This document shows positions 1 through 7,974 of a stretch of 64,000 bases of DNA, in pieces. The DNA comes from Anaerocolumna chitinilytica (GTDB lineage: Bacteria; Bacillota; Clostridia; Lachnospirales; Lachnospiraceae). Position 1 is the stretch's first letter. Every line of letters starts with the position of its first letter. Both the position numbers and the translations under genes were made by a program. The notes under the pieces were generated by a model. The model saw only the letters and a list, made by a program, of their open reading frames with translations, was not told where the DNA came from and ran no database searches. Location: positions 996,001 to 1,060,000 of the forward strand of contig NZ_AP023368.1 in the NCBI RefSeq assembly GCF_014218355.1. Reading direction: 5' to 3'.

Positions 1-1275
1 CTTGGCGGAGAGCAGTACACTGCTATGGAGTTTGTTGAAGACACCATATTAATAGCAGGAGACCTAACCCCTTCTGATACAGCGGCGCTGGATTTGAATA
101 AGATTAAAGGAATTATCACCAGGGATGGTGGAGCAACAAGCCATGTAGTTATTCTGGCTAAGAGTCTCTCTCTGCCTGCCATGGTTGGGGTAAAAGAAAT
201 CATGGAGGAAGTACAGGAAGAAGATTATTTGATACTGGATGGTTATAATGGTGAGATACTTATAAATCCTGATGATGAAACATTGGAGAAGTACAGGCAG
301 CTTCTGAAAGAACACCTGGAGGAAGATACTATTAGAAGACAGGAGGAGGGGCTTCCCTCTATCACTGTTGATGGAAAAGAAATCCATCTGTTTGCCAATG
401 TAGGAAGTACGGAAGATGTTAAAAAAGCGATGTCTTTTCAGATTGATGGTATCGGCTTGTACCGCAGTGAATTCCTTTATTTGAGCAGCACCCATCTGCC
501 TACGGAAGAAGAACAGTTTATGGCTTACAAAGAAGCGGCAGTACTCTGCGGTAAGGAAATAACCATTCGTACCCTGGATATCGGAGGGGATAAAACCCTG
601 CCTTACTTACCAATGGAGAAGGAAGAAAATCCCTTTCTTGGCTGGCGGGCGATCCGTATTTCTCTTGAAGAGAAGGATTTATTCAAAACCCAATTAAGGG
701 CAATACTAAGAGCAAGTGCTTATGGTAAAATAAGAATAATGTTACCCATGATTATTTCTCTGGAGGAGCTCTTAAAGGCAAAAGAGATTCTTAGGGAATG
801 TATGGGTGAATTAACAGAAGAGGGTATTGCTTACGATACTGCTATACGGACTGGTGTTATGATTGAAACACCTGCCAGTGTTCTCTGTGCGGAAGAACTG
901 GCGGCAGAGGCAGATTTCTTCAGCATCGGCACCAATGATCTTACACAGTACCTTCTGGCAGTAGATCGGGGAAATGCCAAGATAGCAAAGCTTTATAATT
1001 CCTTTCATCCTGCGGTTCTAAGAAGTATTCGTATGGTTGCTCAGGCTGCCCATAGGCATGGGATAGAGGCAGGAATGTGCGGCGAATTTGCAGGCAATGA
1101 GAAAGCTACAAAACTTCTGATAGGTCTTGGGTTGGATGAACTTAGTATGACACCTGCTAAGCTTGCAGAGATTAAATATAATCTTCGAAGAATTTCCTAT
1201 AAAGAAGCTATAGGTCTGGCGGATGAAGTATGTAAGCTAGGAACGATAGAAGAGGTAATGAATATACTGATTTAA
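1..1275 (+). CDS. ptsI: PTS enzyme I (phosphoenolpyruvate-protein phosphotransferase), 5' end missing
   Basis: Enzyme I takes phosphate from PEP onto a histidine and passes it to HPr. The frame is open from base 1, so the gene starts outside the window and the ATG at 25 is only an internal Met; about 424 C-terminal residues remain. Visible are the phosphohistidine loop GGATSHVVILAK, the PEP-binding GLYRSEFLYL, the FFSIGTNDLTQY motif and the catalytic Cys loop MCGEFAGN, so the visible part looks intact. It is a second copy: a complete enzyme I lies at 5486-7144 on the other strand. No ptsH is visible beside this copy. It ends in a strong terminator. The family is certain; whether it serves sugar PTS or a paralogous (PtsP-like) chain cannot be told without the N-terminus. 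Confidence 0.93.
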   Translation, partial: LGGEQYTAMEFVEDTILIAGDLTPSDTAALDLNKIKGIITRDGGATSHVVILAKSLSLPAMVGVKEIMEEVQEEDYLILDGYNGEILINPDDETLEKYRQLLKEHLEEDTIRRQEEGLPSITVDGKEIHLFANVGSTEDVKKAMSFQIDGIGLYRSEFLYLSSTHLPTEEEQFMAYKEAAVLCGKEITIRTLDIGGDKTLPYLPMEKEENPFLGWRAIRISLEEKDLFKTQLRAILRASAYGKIRIMLPMIISLEELLKAKEILRECMGELTEEGIAYDTAIRTGVMIETPASVLCAEELAAEADFFSIGTNDLTQYLLAVDRGNAKIAKLYNSFHPAVLRSIRMVAQAAHRHGIEAGMCGEFAGNEKATKLLIGLGLDELSMTPAKLAEIKYNLRRISYKEAIGLADEVCKLGTIEEVMNILI

Positions 1276-1286
1276 CAATATTAGAA

Positions 1287-1331
1287 GAATGCCACTGTGA
1301 AATAAATTCACAGTGGCATTCTTTATTTTCT
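1287..1331 (+). terminator. Rho-independent terminator after ptsI copy 1
   Basis: A perfect 15-bp stem (1287-1301 with 1307-1321) with a 5-base loop is followed by a T-rich tail. It sits 12 bases after the stop codon. Confidence 0.9.
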
Positions 1332-1449
1332 TGCTATCTTCACATTGCAGTATTAAAATAGCAATTAGTGGTTACCCGAGTGTAAAGTTGGTATTGTCAT
1401 AGTACCACCGAAATATTTAAAACACACAAAGAAATGGAGAGCGAATAGT

Positions 1450-2484
1450 ATGAGCAAAAAGCAGAAAGAACTATTGGTGTCGGGTTACGGACCGGTAAAT
1501 GGAGAACCATCCGTTAAGCTCTGTAAGGTGTCGGAGGATTATAAGGTGGAAAGTACCATCTGGAGAGAGCATATAAAAGAGCCCTCTTATCTTTGTACCT
1601 GGAAGGATATGTGCTTTGGCATCCGGGAAGAGAAGGAAAGCGGAAGTATTCTCTGTTTCCAGAGAATTGGTGAGACTTATGTACTTCGTCATGAACTGGA
1701 ATTACAGGGCGGAGATCTCTGCCATATACTCTATGAGCCAGCTGAGAGCGTCTTATATTGCTCTTTTTACGGAACCGGACATGTAGCGGCAGTTAAGGTG
1801 GAAGATTATCATTTCGCGACGGTGCTGAATTTCTTTAGGCTGCCTGCTAATCAGGAGAGTGGTATAGCAAGAGCCCATTGCTGTGAAAAGGAACCTGAGG
1901 GTTCTTATGTGCTATTCGCTGGAATAGCACAGGATAAAGTATTTGTGTTCCAGACAGAGAAGGGAAGAATTCTATCGGAGATACCTTCTGCTGAAATCTG
2001 TTTGGATACGGGAGCAGGTCCCAGACATCTTAAATTTCATCCAATACTTAATTATCTCTATGTCATAACGGAATATTCCAATGAAATATATGTCTACCTT
2101 TTTGAAAAGGAGGAGGGAAAGCCTCATTTTACCCGCATACAGGTAATAAGCACCCTTCCGGATATGTTTAAAGGGGTAAGCTATGGCTCCAGTCTGGTTA
2201 TTTCAGGGGATGGGAGATTTTTGTACGCAGCAAACAGAGGAGCGGATTCCATCGCAGTTTATGATATTAATCCGGACGGGTTACTTGCTAAGAAGCAGGA
2301 TATCAGCTGCAAGGGAGAACATCCGAGACATATTGCCCTTGCAAAGGATGATGAATGTTTGATGATAGCGAATCAGAAGTCCAATCAGGTAGTATTGTAC
2401 ACCGTGGATGAGATGACTGGCAAGTTGAAAGATGTTATACAAAGACTGGACTTTTATAATCCCTCCTATGTAGAAGAATTATAA
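1450..2484 (+). CDS. Lactonase family beta-propeller protein (6-phosphogluconolactonase-like)
   Basis: The 344-residue protein matches the YkgB/YbhE-type seven-bladed propeller lactonases. These hydrolyse 6-phosphogluconolactone or related sugar lactones in the cytoplasm. Typical strings are GAGPRHLKFHP, YVITEYSNEIYVY, SLVISGDGRFLYAANRGADSIAVY and GEHPRHIALAKDD, i.e. the repeating GxxPRHxxF and YVxNRGxxSI blade motifs. There is no signal peptide. The start has GGAG about 10 bases upstream. It is transcribed alone or with the nitroreductase downstream (115-base gap). Substrate is not decidable from sequence. Confidence 0.85.
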   Translation: MSKKQKELLVSGYGPVNGEPSVKLCKVSEDYKVESTIWREHIKEPSYLCTWKDMCFGIREEKESGSILCFQRIGETYVLRHELELQGGDLCHILYEPAESVLYCSFYGTGHVAAVKVEDYHFATVLNFFRLPANQESGIARAHCCEKEPEGSYVLFAGIAQDKVFVFQTEKGRILSEIPSAEICLDTGAGPRHLKFHPILNYLYVITEYSNEIYVYLFEKEEGKPHFTRIQVISTLPDMFKGVSYGSSLVISGDGRFLYAANRGADSIAVYDINPDGLLAKKQDISCKGEHPRHIALAKDDECLMIANQKSNQVVLYTVDEMTGKLKDVIQRLDFYNPSYVEEL

Positions 2485-2599
2485 AAATAATTCAGTTCAG
2501 TTGAGCAAAAGGAAATGAATTGTAAGCACATAAATCATGTTTCGGTGTTAAATAAGGTTTAGACGTTGAGTATAAGATGAATATCTGGATAGGAGAAAA

Positions 2600-3184
2600 A
2601 TGATGGACGAGCAATTTACAAAACTGGTTACAGAAGCAAGATCTTTCAGACGTTTTGAGGAGGAAAAGGAGATTACCGCCGAACTGCTAAGGGAATTAGC
2701 GAACCTGGGCAGACTGTCTCCAAGTGCGGCAAATTTACAACCCCTTAAATATATACTGGTAAGCCAGGAAGCAGTTAGGGAAGAAGTATTCTCTTGTCTT
2801 GGCTGGGCAGGTTATTTAAAAGATTGGAACGGACCGGTAAAGGGGGAGAGACCGGCGGGTTATATCATTATGCTAAGGGACAGTGAAATTGCAGCGAAAG
2901 CAGAAGTGGATGAAGGAATTGCAGCCCAAAGTATTTTTCTTGGAGCAGCAGCTTTAGGGATAAAGGGATGCTTTCTCGGAAATATTAAGAAGTCAGAATT
3001 GGTAGAGAAACTCTCCATTCCTGAAAAATATGAGATTCTATTAGTAATTGCCCTTGGCTATCCAAAAGAAGAAGTGGTGTTAGAAGAATTGAAGGAGGGG
3101 AATGTAAAGTACTGGAGAGATGAAGAAACCATCCATCATGTACCGAAACGCTCCCTGGCAGAGGTGATTATAGAGTCCTATTGA
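2600..3184 (+). CDS. Nitroreductase family FMN-dependent oxidoreductase
   Basis: The 194-residue length and the N-terminal segment EARSFRRFEEEKEIT, followed by LGRLSPSAANLQPLKYILV, are typical of nitroreductases; the R-S-x-R-x-F and S-P-S-A-x-N-x-Q-P stretches form the FMN site. The GAAALGIKGCFLGNI and ALGYPKEE motifs follow in the expected order. It would be a cytoplasmic NAD(P)H-dependent flavoenzyme of unknown substrate. The start is one of two adjacent ATGs behind AGGAG. Confidence 0.88.
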   Translation: MMDEQFTKLVTEARSFRRFEEEKEITAELLRELANLGRLSPSAANLQPLKYILVSQEAVREEVFSCLGWAGYLKDWNGPVKGERPAGYIIMLRDSEIAAKAEVDEGIAAQSIFLGAAALGIKGCFLGNIKKSELVEKLSIPEKYEILLVIALGYPKEEVVLEELKEGNVKYWRDEETIHHVPKRSLAEVIIESY

Positions 3185-3252
3185 GAAAAAACGAGAAATA
3201 ATATAAGATGGATGACAGAATGTAAATAACTGCAAAAGAGAGAGGTTTTTTT

Positions 3253-4746
3253 ATGCACAAAAGAAAAAAAGAATCCGTTTTTAGCTTAAAAAAAATCAAC
3301 AGGATCAATCTGGGTATAACAGTAGCTCTGGTTTTTATTCTGGTGGGACAGGTAATCGCATATCGTGGGTTAAACGGGCAAGAACAATTTTTAGGTGTCG
3401 GAGCAGTAATCATTGCATTGTCAACCCTTAATTATTTTATACCGATTAATGATTACGTGAAAGGTTTTAATTTTGCGGCTATACCTGGTTTTGTTATGTT
3501 TTTCTTATTTTTTATCGATAAGTATGCCTTAAATAAGCATTACATCATAATGATAACAATTATGATGGCTGCACTCTATTTTAAAAAAGAAGTTTTAACT
3601 GCTTTCTGGATATTCATTGATATCGGTATGATATTATCCTATTATTTTAAAGCTTCTGTGGTTATGGGAGAGAAAGCAGGGTCAGGTGAATTTATTATTG
3701 TTATGACTTCTTTGAATGCGATATTACTTTTGTTATTTCTATTGACGAAATGGGGCGGAGACCTGATCAAAGACTCCGTAAAGAAAGAGGAAGATGCTAC
3801 GGCTTTAGTCGGTCAGCTTAAGACAACCTTTACCTCTCTGGAAGGCGGTATTGCAACTCTGGACCAGAATCTGACCAACTTTTCCCGAAATACCGGGAGC
3901 ATTCATGAATCCAGTAATGCAATTGTTGGAACGGTGAAGCAGATATCGGAATCGATCCAGGAAGAAGCAGTTAGCGTCAGTAAGATAAAAACTACAATGG
4001 ATGAATCTTTGAAGGAAATAGATAATGCGCTTTTAGTGTCACAGGATATTGTTTCCGGTACACGGGAAATGACCAATAAGGTGGATGATAATTATAATCG
4101 TCTCAGCAAGGCTGCAGCTTATGCAATTACCGTAAATGAAGCAATGGGGAGCACAACGGAAACGGTTTCTGATTTAAGAAATAACCTGGAAGTTGTAAAC
4201 TCTTTGTTAGAAGGTATCAAGCAGATTGCAGGACAAACGAATCTGCTGGCTTTAAATGCAGCCATTGAGTCTGCACGCGCCGGAGAACAGGGGAAAGGTT
4301 TTGCTGTTGTAGCGGATGAGATTCGAAAGCTCGCAGAGCAAAGCGCTCAAATCGCAGGAAATATCTCAGAAGTTACGAAATCCTTGTCTATGAAAGCGAA
4401 GATGGCAGATGAGAAGTCCTTGGAGGGAGAAGAAGCCGTTAGAAAGATTCAGTCTGCCTTAAAGAAGGTAAGTGACAGTTTTAAAGAATTTATGGACTCC
4501 TATGGCCACTCCAATCAAATGTTAGAGAAGAATATGGAGCTGATAAACCAGGCTACCGGTAATTTCCTTAGTATCCAGAAGGAAATTAATGGGGTTACCG
4601 GAATTGCAGAGGACAATTCTGCTTCAGCGGAGGAAATCCTGGCAACCCTTGAAAATGAAAATAGCCTGATATCTGAGATTAGTTCATCTGTGAATGATTT
4701 AAGCAAGCTTAGTACTACTTTAAAGGAACTTATTAATAATAGATAA
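3253..4746 (+). CDS. Methyl-accepting chemotaxis protein with polytopic membrane N-terminus
   Basis: Residues 1-170 contain about six hydrophobic segments and no sizeable extracellular loop. Residues 175-497 are a coiled-coil signalling domain. The hairpin tip is [40 protein letters not shown] (key residues E and R of the kinase-contact tip are present). There is no HAMP domain and no large periplasmic-type sensor domain, so it probably senses a membrane or cytoplasmic signal. It would couple to CheW/CheA, none of which are in the window. The start is behind AGAGAGG. Confidence 0.92.
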   Translation: MHKRKKESVFSLKKINRINLGITVALVFILVGQVIAYRGLNGQEQFLGVGAVIIALSTLNYFIPINDYVKGFNFAAIPGFVMFFLFFIDKYALNKHYIIMITIMMAALYFKKEVLTAFWIFIDIGMILSYYFKASVVMGEKAGSGEFIIVMTSLNAILLLLFLLTKWGGDLIKDSVKKEEDATALVGQLKTTFTSLEGGIATLDQNLTNFSRNTGSIHESSNAIVGTVKQISESIQEEAVSVSKIKTTMDESLKEIDNALLVSQDIVSGTREMTNKVDDNYNRLSKAAAYAITVNEAMGSTTETVSDLRNNLEVVNSLLEGIKQIAGQTNLLALNAAIESARAGEQGKGFAVVADEIRKLAEQSAQIAGNISEVTKSLSMKAKMADEKSLEGEEAVRKIQSALKKVSDSFKEFMDSYGHSNQMLEKNMELINQATGNFLSIQKEINGVTGIAEDNSASAEEILATLENENSLISEISSSVNDLSKLSTTLKELINNR

Positions 4747-4751
4747 GGTAT

Positions 4752-5363
4752 CTATTTCAAATGATGTGTATCGTTGAATGATTCCAGAATCGGATAGTTA
4801 GAATTTCTAAAACTTACTTTTGAGATGGCGGTGTTACCAAGATAAAAATGATGGTACATCGTCATTTTCCATTGGAAAAGACCAATTAAGCCAGCCTTTA
4901 TTATTCCGCCATGGGCAATAATGAGTACCTTTTCATCGGGATGATTTTCTGCAACTCTACGAATGGCTTCTGCGGCTCTCATACTGGCATTACGTATGGA
5001 TATATCTCCGCCGATAAAAGGTCCCTCCTTTTCATCACTTCTCCATGCTGCAAATTCCTTGGGGTAAGTATTTTTAATCTCATCAAGGGTGAGCCCTTCC
5101 CAGGCACCAAAGTCAATTTCCTTCATTCCCTCACAGGGAATTACCTGTTGCTTGGTGTCCTGACTTAGAATTCCTGCTGTTTCCATAGCTCTAACCAGAG
5201 GACTTGCATAAACTGCCTGAAATTCTCCATGAAGAAATTCCTTCAGGGCCATTGCCTGACTTCTTCCTTCATCGGACAGGGGGATATCTGCCTTACCCTG
5301 GAATTTGCCTAGTTTATTCCATTCAGTTACACCGTGTCGTATCAGTAATATTTCTGTACCCAT
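4752..5363 (-). CDS. Histidine phosphatase family protein (phosphoglycerate mutase-like)
   Basis: The catalytic RHG triad lies at residues 9-11 (LLIRHGVTEWN), with the second histidine in LIIAHGG and the usual G-x-x-D-x-P-L-S-x-x-G motif. These enzymes use a phosphohistidine intermediate; members act as phosphoserine, alpha-ribazole or sugar phosphatases, or mutases. I chose the ATG at 5363 because AAAGGGAG lies just ahead of it; an upstream in-frame extension of 26 codons has no ribosome site. It follows ptsI on the same strand after a 122-base gap. It ends 5 bases past the stop of the convergent chemotaxis gene. Confidence 0.9.
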   Translation of the reverse strand: MGTEILLIRHGVTEWNKLGKFQGKADIPLSDEGRSQAMALKEFLHGEFQAVYASPLVRAMETAGILSQDTKQQVIPCEGMKEIDFGAWEGLTLDEIKNTYPKEFAAWRSDEKEGPFIGGDISIRNASMRAAEAIRRVAENHPDEKVLIIAHGGIIKAGLIGLFQWKMTMYHHFYLGNTAISKVSFRNSNYPILESFNDTHHLK

Positions 5364-5485
5364 GTCTGCTCCCTTTGCGTCTTTCCTGTTTAATGTGTTC
5401 TGATTCCGGCTCATTGTAACATAATAAAGCAGAAATATCAAATTACGAAGACTTGATATTTCTGCTTTAGGGTTGAGGATATGAT

Positions 5486-7144
5486 TTATACGGGCAAATT
5501 CCAGTCGGTATCTGCAGCCTTAATCCTGCTTTCCCGAACCTTTTTACGAAGGGGAAGTATGAGAGCCGGTGAAACCGATAGTTCGTCGATTCCCATATTT
5601 AAGAAGGCTTCCGTCAGAGTCAAATCCCCTGCTAGCTCTCCGCAGATGCCAATCCACTTGCCGTACTTATGTGCATTGTCTGCAGCAAACTTTAACATTC
5701 TTAGGATGGAAAGATGGTGAGGGTCATAAAATTTATCAAGCTTAGGATTCTGCCTGTCAATGGCCGTGGTGTACTGAGTCAGGTCATTGGTACCTACGCT
5801 AAAGAAGTCAACTTCCTTTGCCAATATATCACTGATTAGTACGGCAGCAGGAGTCTCCAGCATAATACCCAGCTCCAGATTCTCATTATAAGGAATACCT
5901 TCCTTTTTGAGTTCCTCTTTGACTTCGGCGACCACTTCCTTGATTTCTATAACCTCTCCAAGAGAAGTAATCATGGGAAACATAATAGAGATATTCCCAA
6001 AAGCGGAAGCTCTGTAAAGGGCTCTTAACTGAGTCTTAAAGATATCCTTTCTGGTTAGACAGATTCTGATTGCACGGTAACCTAAGGCCGGATTTTCTTC
6101 TTTTGGCAGGTTAAAGTAGGCAGCCTGTTTATCCGCACCAATATCGAGGGTACGAATGATTACTTTCTTTCCGGCAAGACTTTCGGCTACATATTTGTAA
6201 ATGCTAAATTGCTCCTCTTCCGTAGGATAGTCTGATTTCTCCAGATAAAGAAACTCGCTGCGGAATAGACCGATTCCACCCGCATCATTCTTAAGCACAG
6301 CACCGATATCGGAGGAATTACCGATATTTGCGTAGATATGAATGGTCTTTCCATCCAGAGTGACATTTTCTTTTCCCTTTAAGGTTAATAAAAGCTCTTT
6401 TTTCTCATCGTCCTGTCGTTTCTTATCCAGCATGTCTTTCATAGTTCTTTCATCCGGTTCAATATAAACAGTACCGGTAAAACCATCTACAATGGCAAGC
6501 TTCCCATCAAAGTTTTCGTTTAGATCCTCCTGCAGACCGATTACAGCCGGAATATTCATTGTACGGGCAAGTATGGCTGTATGAGAGTTCACAGAACCAT
6601 ACTTTGTAAGAAATGAGAGAACTTTATCCTTTTCAAGCTGGATGGTTTCACTGGGAGCCAAATCATCTGCCGCAATAATTACGGATTCTTCCAGGAATTG
6701 CTCCCTGTGCTCGGTGTTATTTAAGATTTTAATAAGACGGTCGGAGATATCCAAAACATCGGCAGAGCGTTCTCTCATGTATTCGTCTTCCATGGAGGAG
6801 AACATCTGAGCAAAATTATCCCCGGTAACGCCTACTGCATATTCTGCATTCACACTCTGAGCAGTAATGATGTTATTAACAGACTCCACATAATCAAGAT
6901 CATCTAACATCATCTGATGTACCTGCATTACCATGGCATTTGCTTCACCAACCTTAATAACAGCCTTTTGATAGAGATCCTCAAGCTGTTCGATAGCAAT
7001 CTGCCTGGCTGTCTCAAAGCGCTCCAGTTCTTTTCCTGTGTCGGTTACCCTGGTACGTTTCACGGTTTCTTTTGTTTTTTTCAGATAGCTGATCTTTCCT
7101 ATTGCAATTCCACCGAATACACTTTTTCCTTTTATTACTAGCAT
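5486..7144 (-). CDS. ptsI: PTS enzyme I (phosphoenolpyruvate-protein phosphotransferase), complete
   Basis: This is a full-length 552-residue enzyme I in an operon behind ptsH. The HPr-binding helical N-domain is followed by the phosphorylation site at His188 in KYGSVNSHTAILART. The usual GGxTSH is here GSVNSH, a departure not seen in the copy at the left edge. The PEP-binding RSEFLYLE, RTLDIGADK, SVGTNDLTQY and the Cys loop GICGELAGD are intact. The start at 7144 is preferred because the upstream in-frame ATG at 7156 overlaps the GGAGGT ribosome site. Expression likely depends on the antiterminator leader upstream of ptsH. Confidence 0.95.
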   Translation of the reverse strand: MLVIKGKSVFGGIAIGKISYLKKTKETVKRTRVTDTGKELERFETARQIAIEQLEDLYQKAVIKVGEANAMVMQVHQMMLDDLDYVESVNNIITAQSVNAEYAVGVTGDNFAQMFSSMEDEYMRERSADVLDISDRLIKILNNTEHREQFLEESVIIAADDLAPSETIQLEKDKVLSFLTKYGSVNSHTAILARTMNIPAVIGLQEDLNENFDGKLAIVDGFTGTVYIEPDERTMKDMLDKKRQDDEKKELLLTLKGKENVTLDGKTIHIYANIGNSSDIGAVLKNDAGGIGLFRSEFLYLEKSDYPTEEEQFSIYKYVAESLAGKKVIIRTLDIGADKQAAYFNLPKEENPALGYRAIRICLTRKDIFKTQLRALYRASAFGNISIMFPMITSLGEVIEIKEVVAEVKEELKKEGIPYNENLELGIMLETPAAVLISDILAKEVDFFSVGTNDLTQYTTAIDRQNPKLDKFYDPHHLSILRMLKFAADNAHKYGKWIGICGELAGDLTLTEAFLNMGIDELSVSPALILPLRKKVRESRIKAADTDWNLPV

Positions 7145-7296
7145 TCTAACCTCCATATTGTGTATGAATTGCCATTTCTATTAATTCATACCTGGCTCCC
7201 ATCAGCATATCTATCCTTACATATTCAATGGGAGTTAAAAGAGTTTGTGTCACTTTTACCTATATATTGCAGCTATACAATGCTGCTTTTTCTTGT

Positions 7297-7554
7297 TTAT
7301 AAATTACTTTCAAAAAACTGCTTTATTGCTTTTAGTGCTTCGTCTTCGTCTTCGCCGTTAATGACTACGGTTACGGTATCAGCTTTCTTAACGGACAGGC
7401 CCATAACGGCAAAAAGACGCTTTAGGTCAGCTTCTTTGTCACCTTTTTTTAAAGTGATGGATGATTTGAACGTTGACGCACTTCTTACCAATAAACCTGC
7501 AGGTCTTGCATGAATTCCCAATTCATCTTTAACAGTGTAATCGAATGTTTTCAT
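7297..7554 (-). CDS. ptsH: HPr phosphocarrier protein with Arg in place of Ser46
   Basis: The 85-residue HPr carries the active His15 in GIHARPAG and passes phosphate from enzyme I to sugar-specific EIIA proteins. An ungapped alignment by eye with the Bacillus protein puts Arg at the position of regulatory Ser46 (DLKRLFAVMGL instead of NLKSIMGVMSL), so HPr kinase could not make the Ser-P form. The start is the ATG at 7554 behind TTGGAGG; the upstream TTG falls inside the ribosome site. ptsI follows after 152 bases. A 300-base leader with two antiterminators precedes it. Confidence 0.95.
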   Translation of the reverse strand: MKTFDYTVKDELGIHARPAGLLVRSASTFKSSITLKKGDKEADLKRLFAVMGLSVKKADTVTVVINGEDEDEALKAIKQFFESNL

Positions 7555-7652
7555 AGTAGTATCCTCCAATTATAATTATTTTAGTATCTGTCTATTCCAT
7601 TGACTTCATGTAAAACGAAAAGTATTTCTTAATATATTTGCGATAAAGCAAT

Positions 7653-7684
7653 AAAAAAAGACCTAATTATTCCTAATCAGGTCT
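7653..7684 (-). terminator. Leader terminator 2 of ptsHI, overlaps RAT2
   Basis: On the minus strand an 11-bp stem (7674-7684 with 7659-7669, one G-U pair) closes a GGAA-type loop and is followed by seven T. Its 5' arm shares bases with the antitermination site 7680-7708, so the two folds exclude each other. Confidence 0.85.
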
Positions 7685-7708
7685 TGCCTGCCTTACCAGT
7701 CACAATCC
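7680..7708 (-). promoter_or_regulatory. RAT2: LicT/SacY-type ribonucleic antiterminator site
   Basis: The 29-base minus-strand site starts GGATTGTGACTG and ends GCAGGCAAGACC. That matches the bgl/sac/lic RAT consensus bound by BglG-family antiterminators. Protein binding would stop the adjoining terminator from forming. No BglG-family gene lies in the window. Confidence 0.87.
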
Positions 7709-7771
7709 ATCGTTTCATTTTATTCATAGCTTTCGGTAAGGTCATGATTGTTTCTTGGCCATAAACAAAAT

Positions 7772-7816
7772 AAAAAGACCCAACTAGTAAAAAAAATGAA
7801 ATACTAAGCCGGTCTT
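7772..7816 (-). terminator. Leader terminator 1 of ptsHI, overlaps RAT1
   Basis: On the minus strand AAGACC...GGTCTT and TAGTA...TACTA form a stem with an internal mismatch around a T-rich loop, followed by a five-T tract. It shares its 5' arm with RAT1. Confidence 0.72.
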
Positions 7817-7839
7817 GCCTGTCGAAACAGTCGCAATCC
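7811..7839 (-). promoter_or_regulatory. RAT1: LicT/SacY-type ribonucleic antiterminator site
   Basis: The minus strand reads GGATTGCGACTG, then TTTCGA, then CAGGCAAGACC, another close match to the BglG-family RAT consensus. It lies about 20 bases after the predicted transcription start and about 100 bases ahead of RAT2. Confidence 0.87.
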
Positions 7840-7860
7840 TTATCTATTAACTTTGTTAAT

Positions 7861-7889
7861 ATTATAGCTTGATTAGCGGAAAAAGTCAA
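7861..7889 (-). promoter_or_regulatory. Sigma-A promoter of ptsHI
   Basis: On the minus strand TTGACT (7884-7889) and TATAAT (7861-7866) are spaced 17 bases. The start would fall near 7854, giving a leader of about 300 bases that holds both antiterminator sites. Confidence 0.85.
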
Positions 7890-7912
7890 TGTTTTTTTGA
7901 ATGAAACAAATA

Positions 7913-7941
7913 TTGCACCCCCTGTATCCCTATGCTAAAAT
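7913..7941 (+). promoter_or_regulatory. Sigma-A promoter of the sensor kinase gene
   Basis: TTGCAC (7913-7918) and TAAAAT (7936-7941) are spaced 17 bases, with a TG extended -10. It lies back to back with the ptsHI promoter. Confidence 0.7.
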
Positions 7942-7974
7942 GGAAAGACAAGATAACATTAGGAGGGGAAATTC

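Noticed and set aside
3185..3252. Cyclic-di-GMP riboswitch ahead of the chemotaxis receptor
   Set aside because: The gap is only 68 bases and has no riboswitch-like pairing.
7677..7889. 70-codon minus-strand frame in the ptsHI leader
   Set aside because: It runs through both antiterminator sites, terminators and the promoter, and has no ribosome site.
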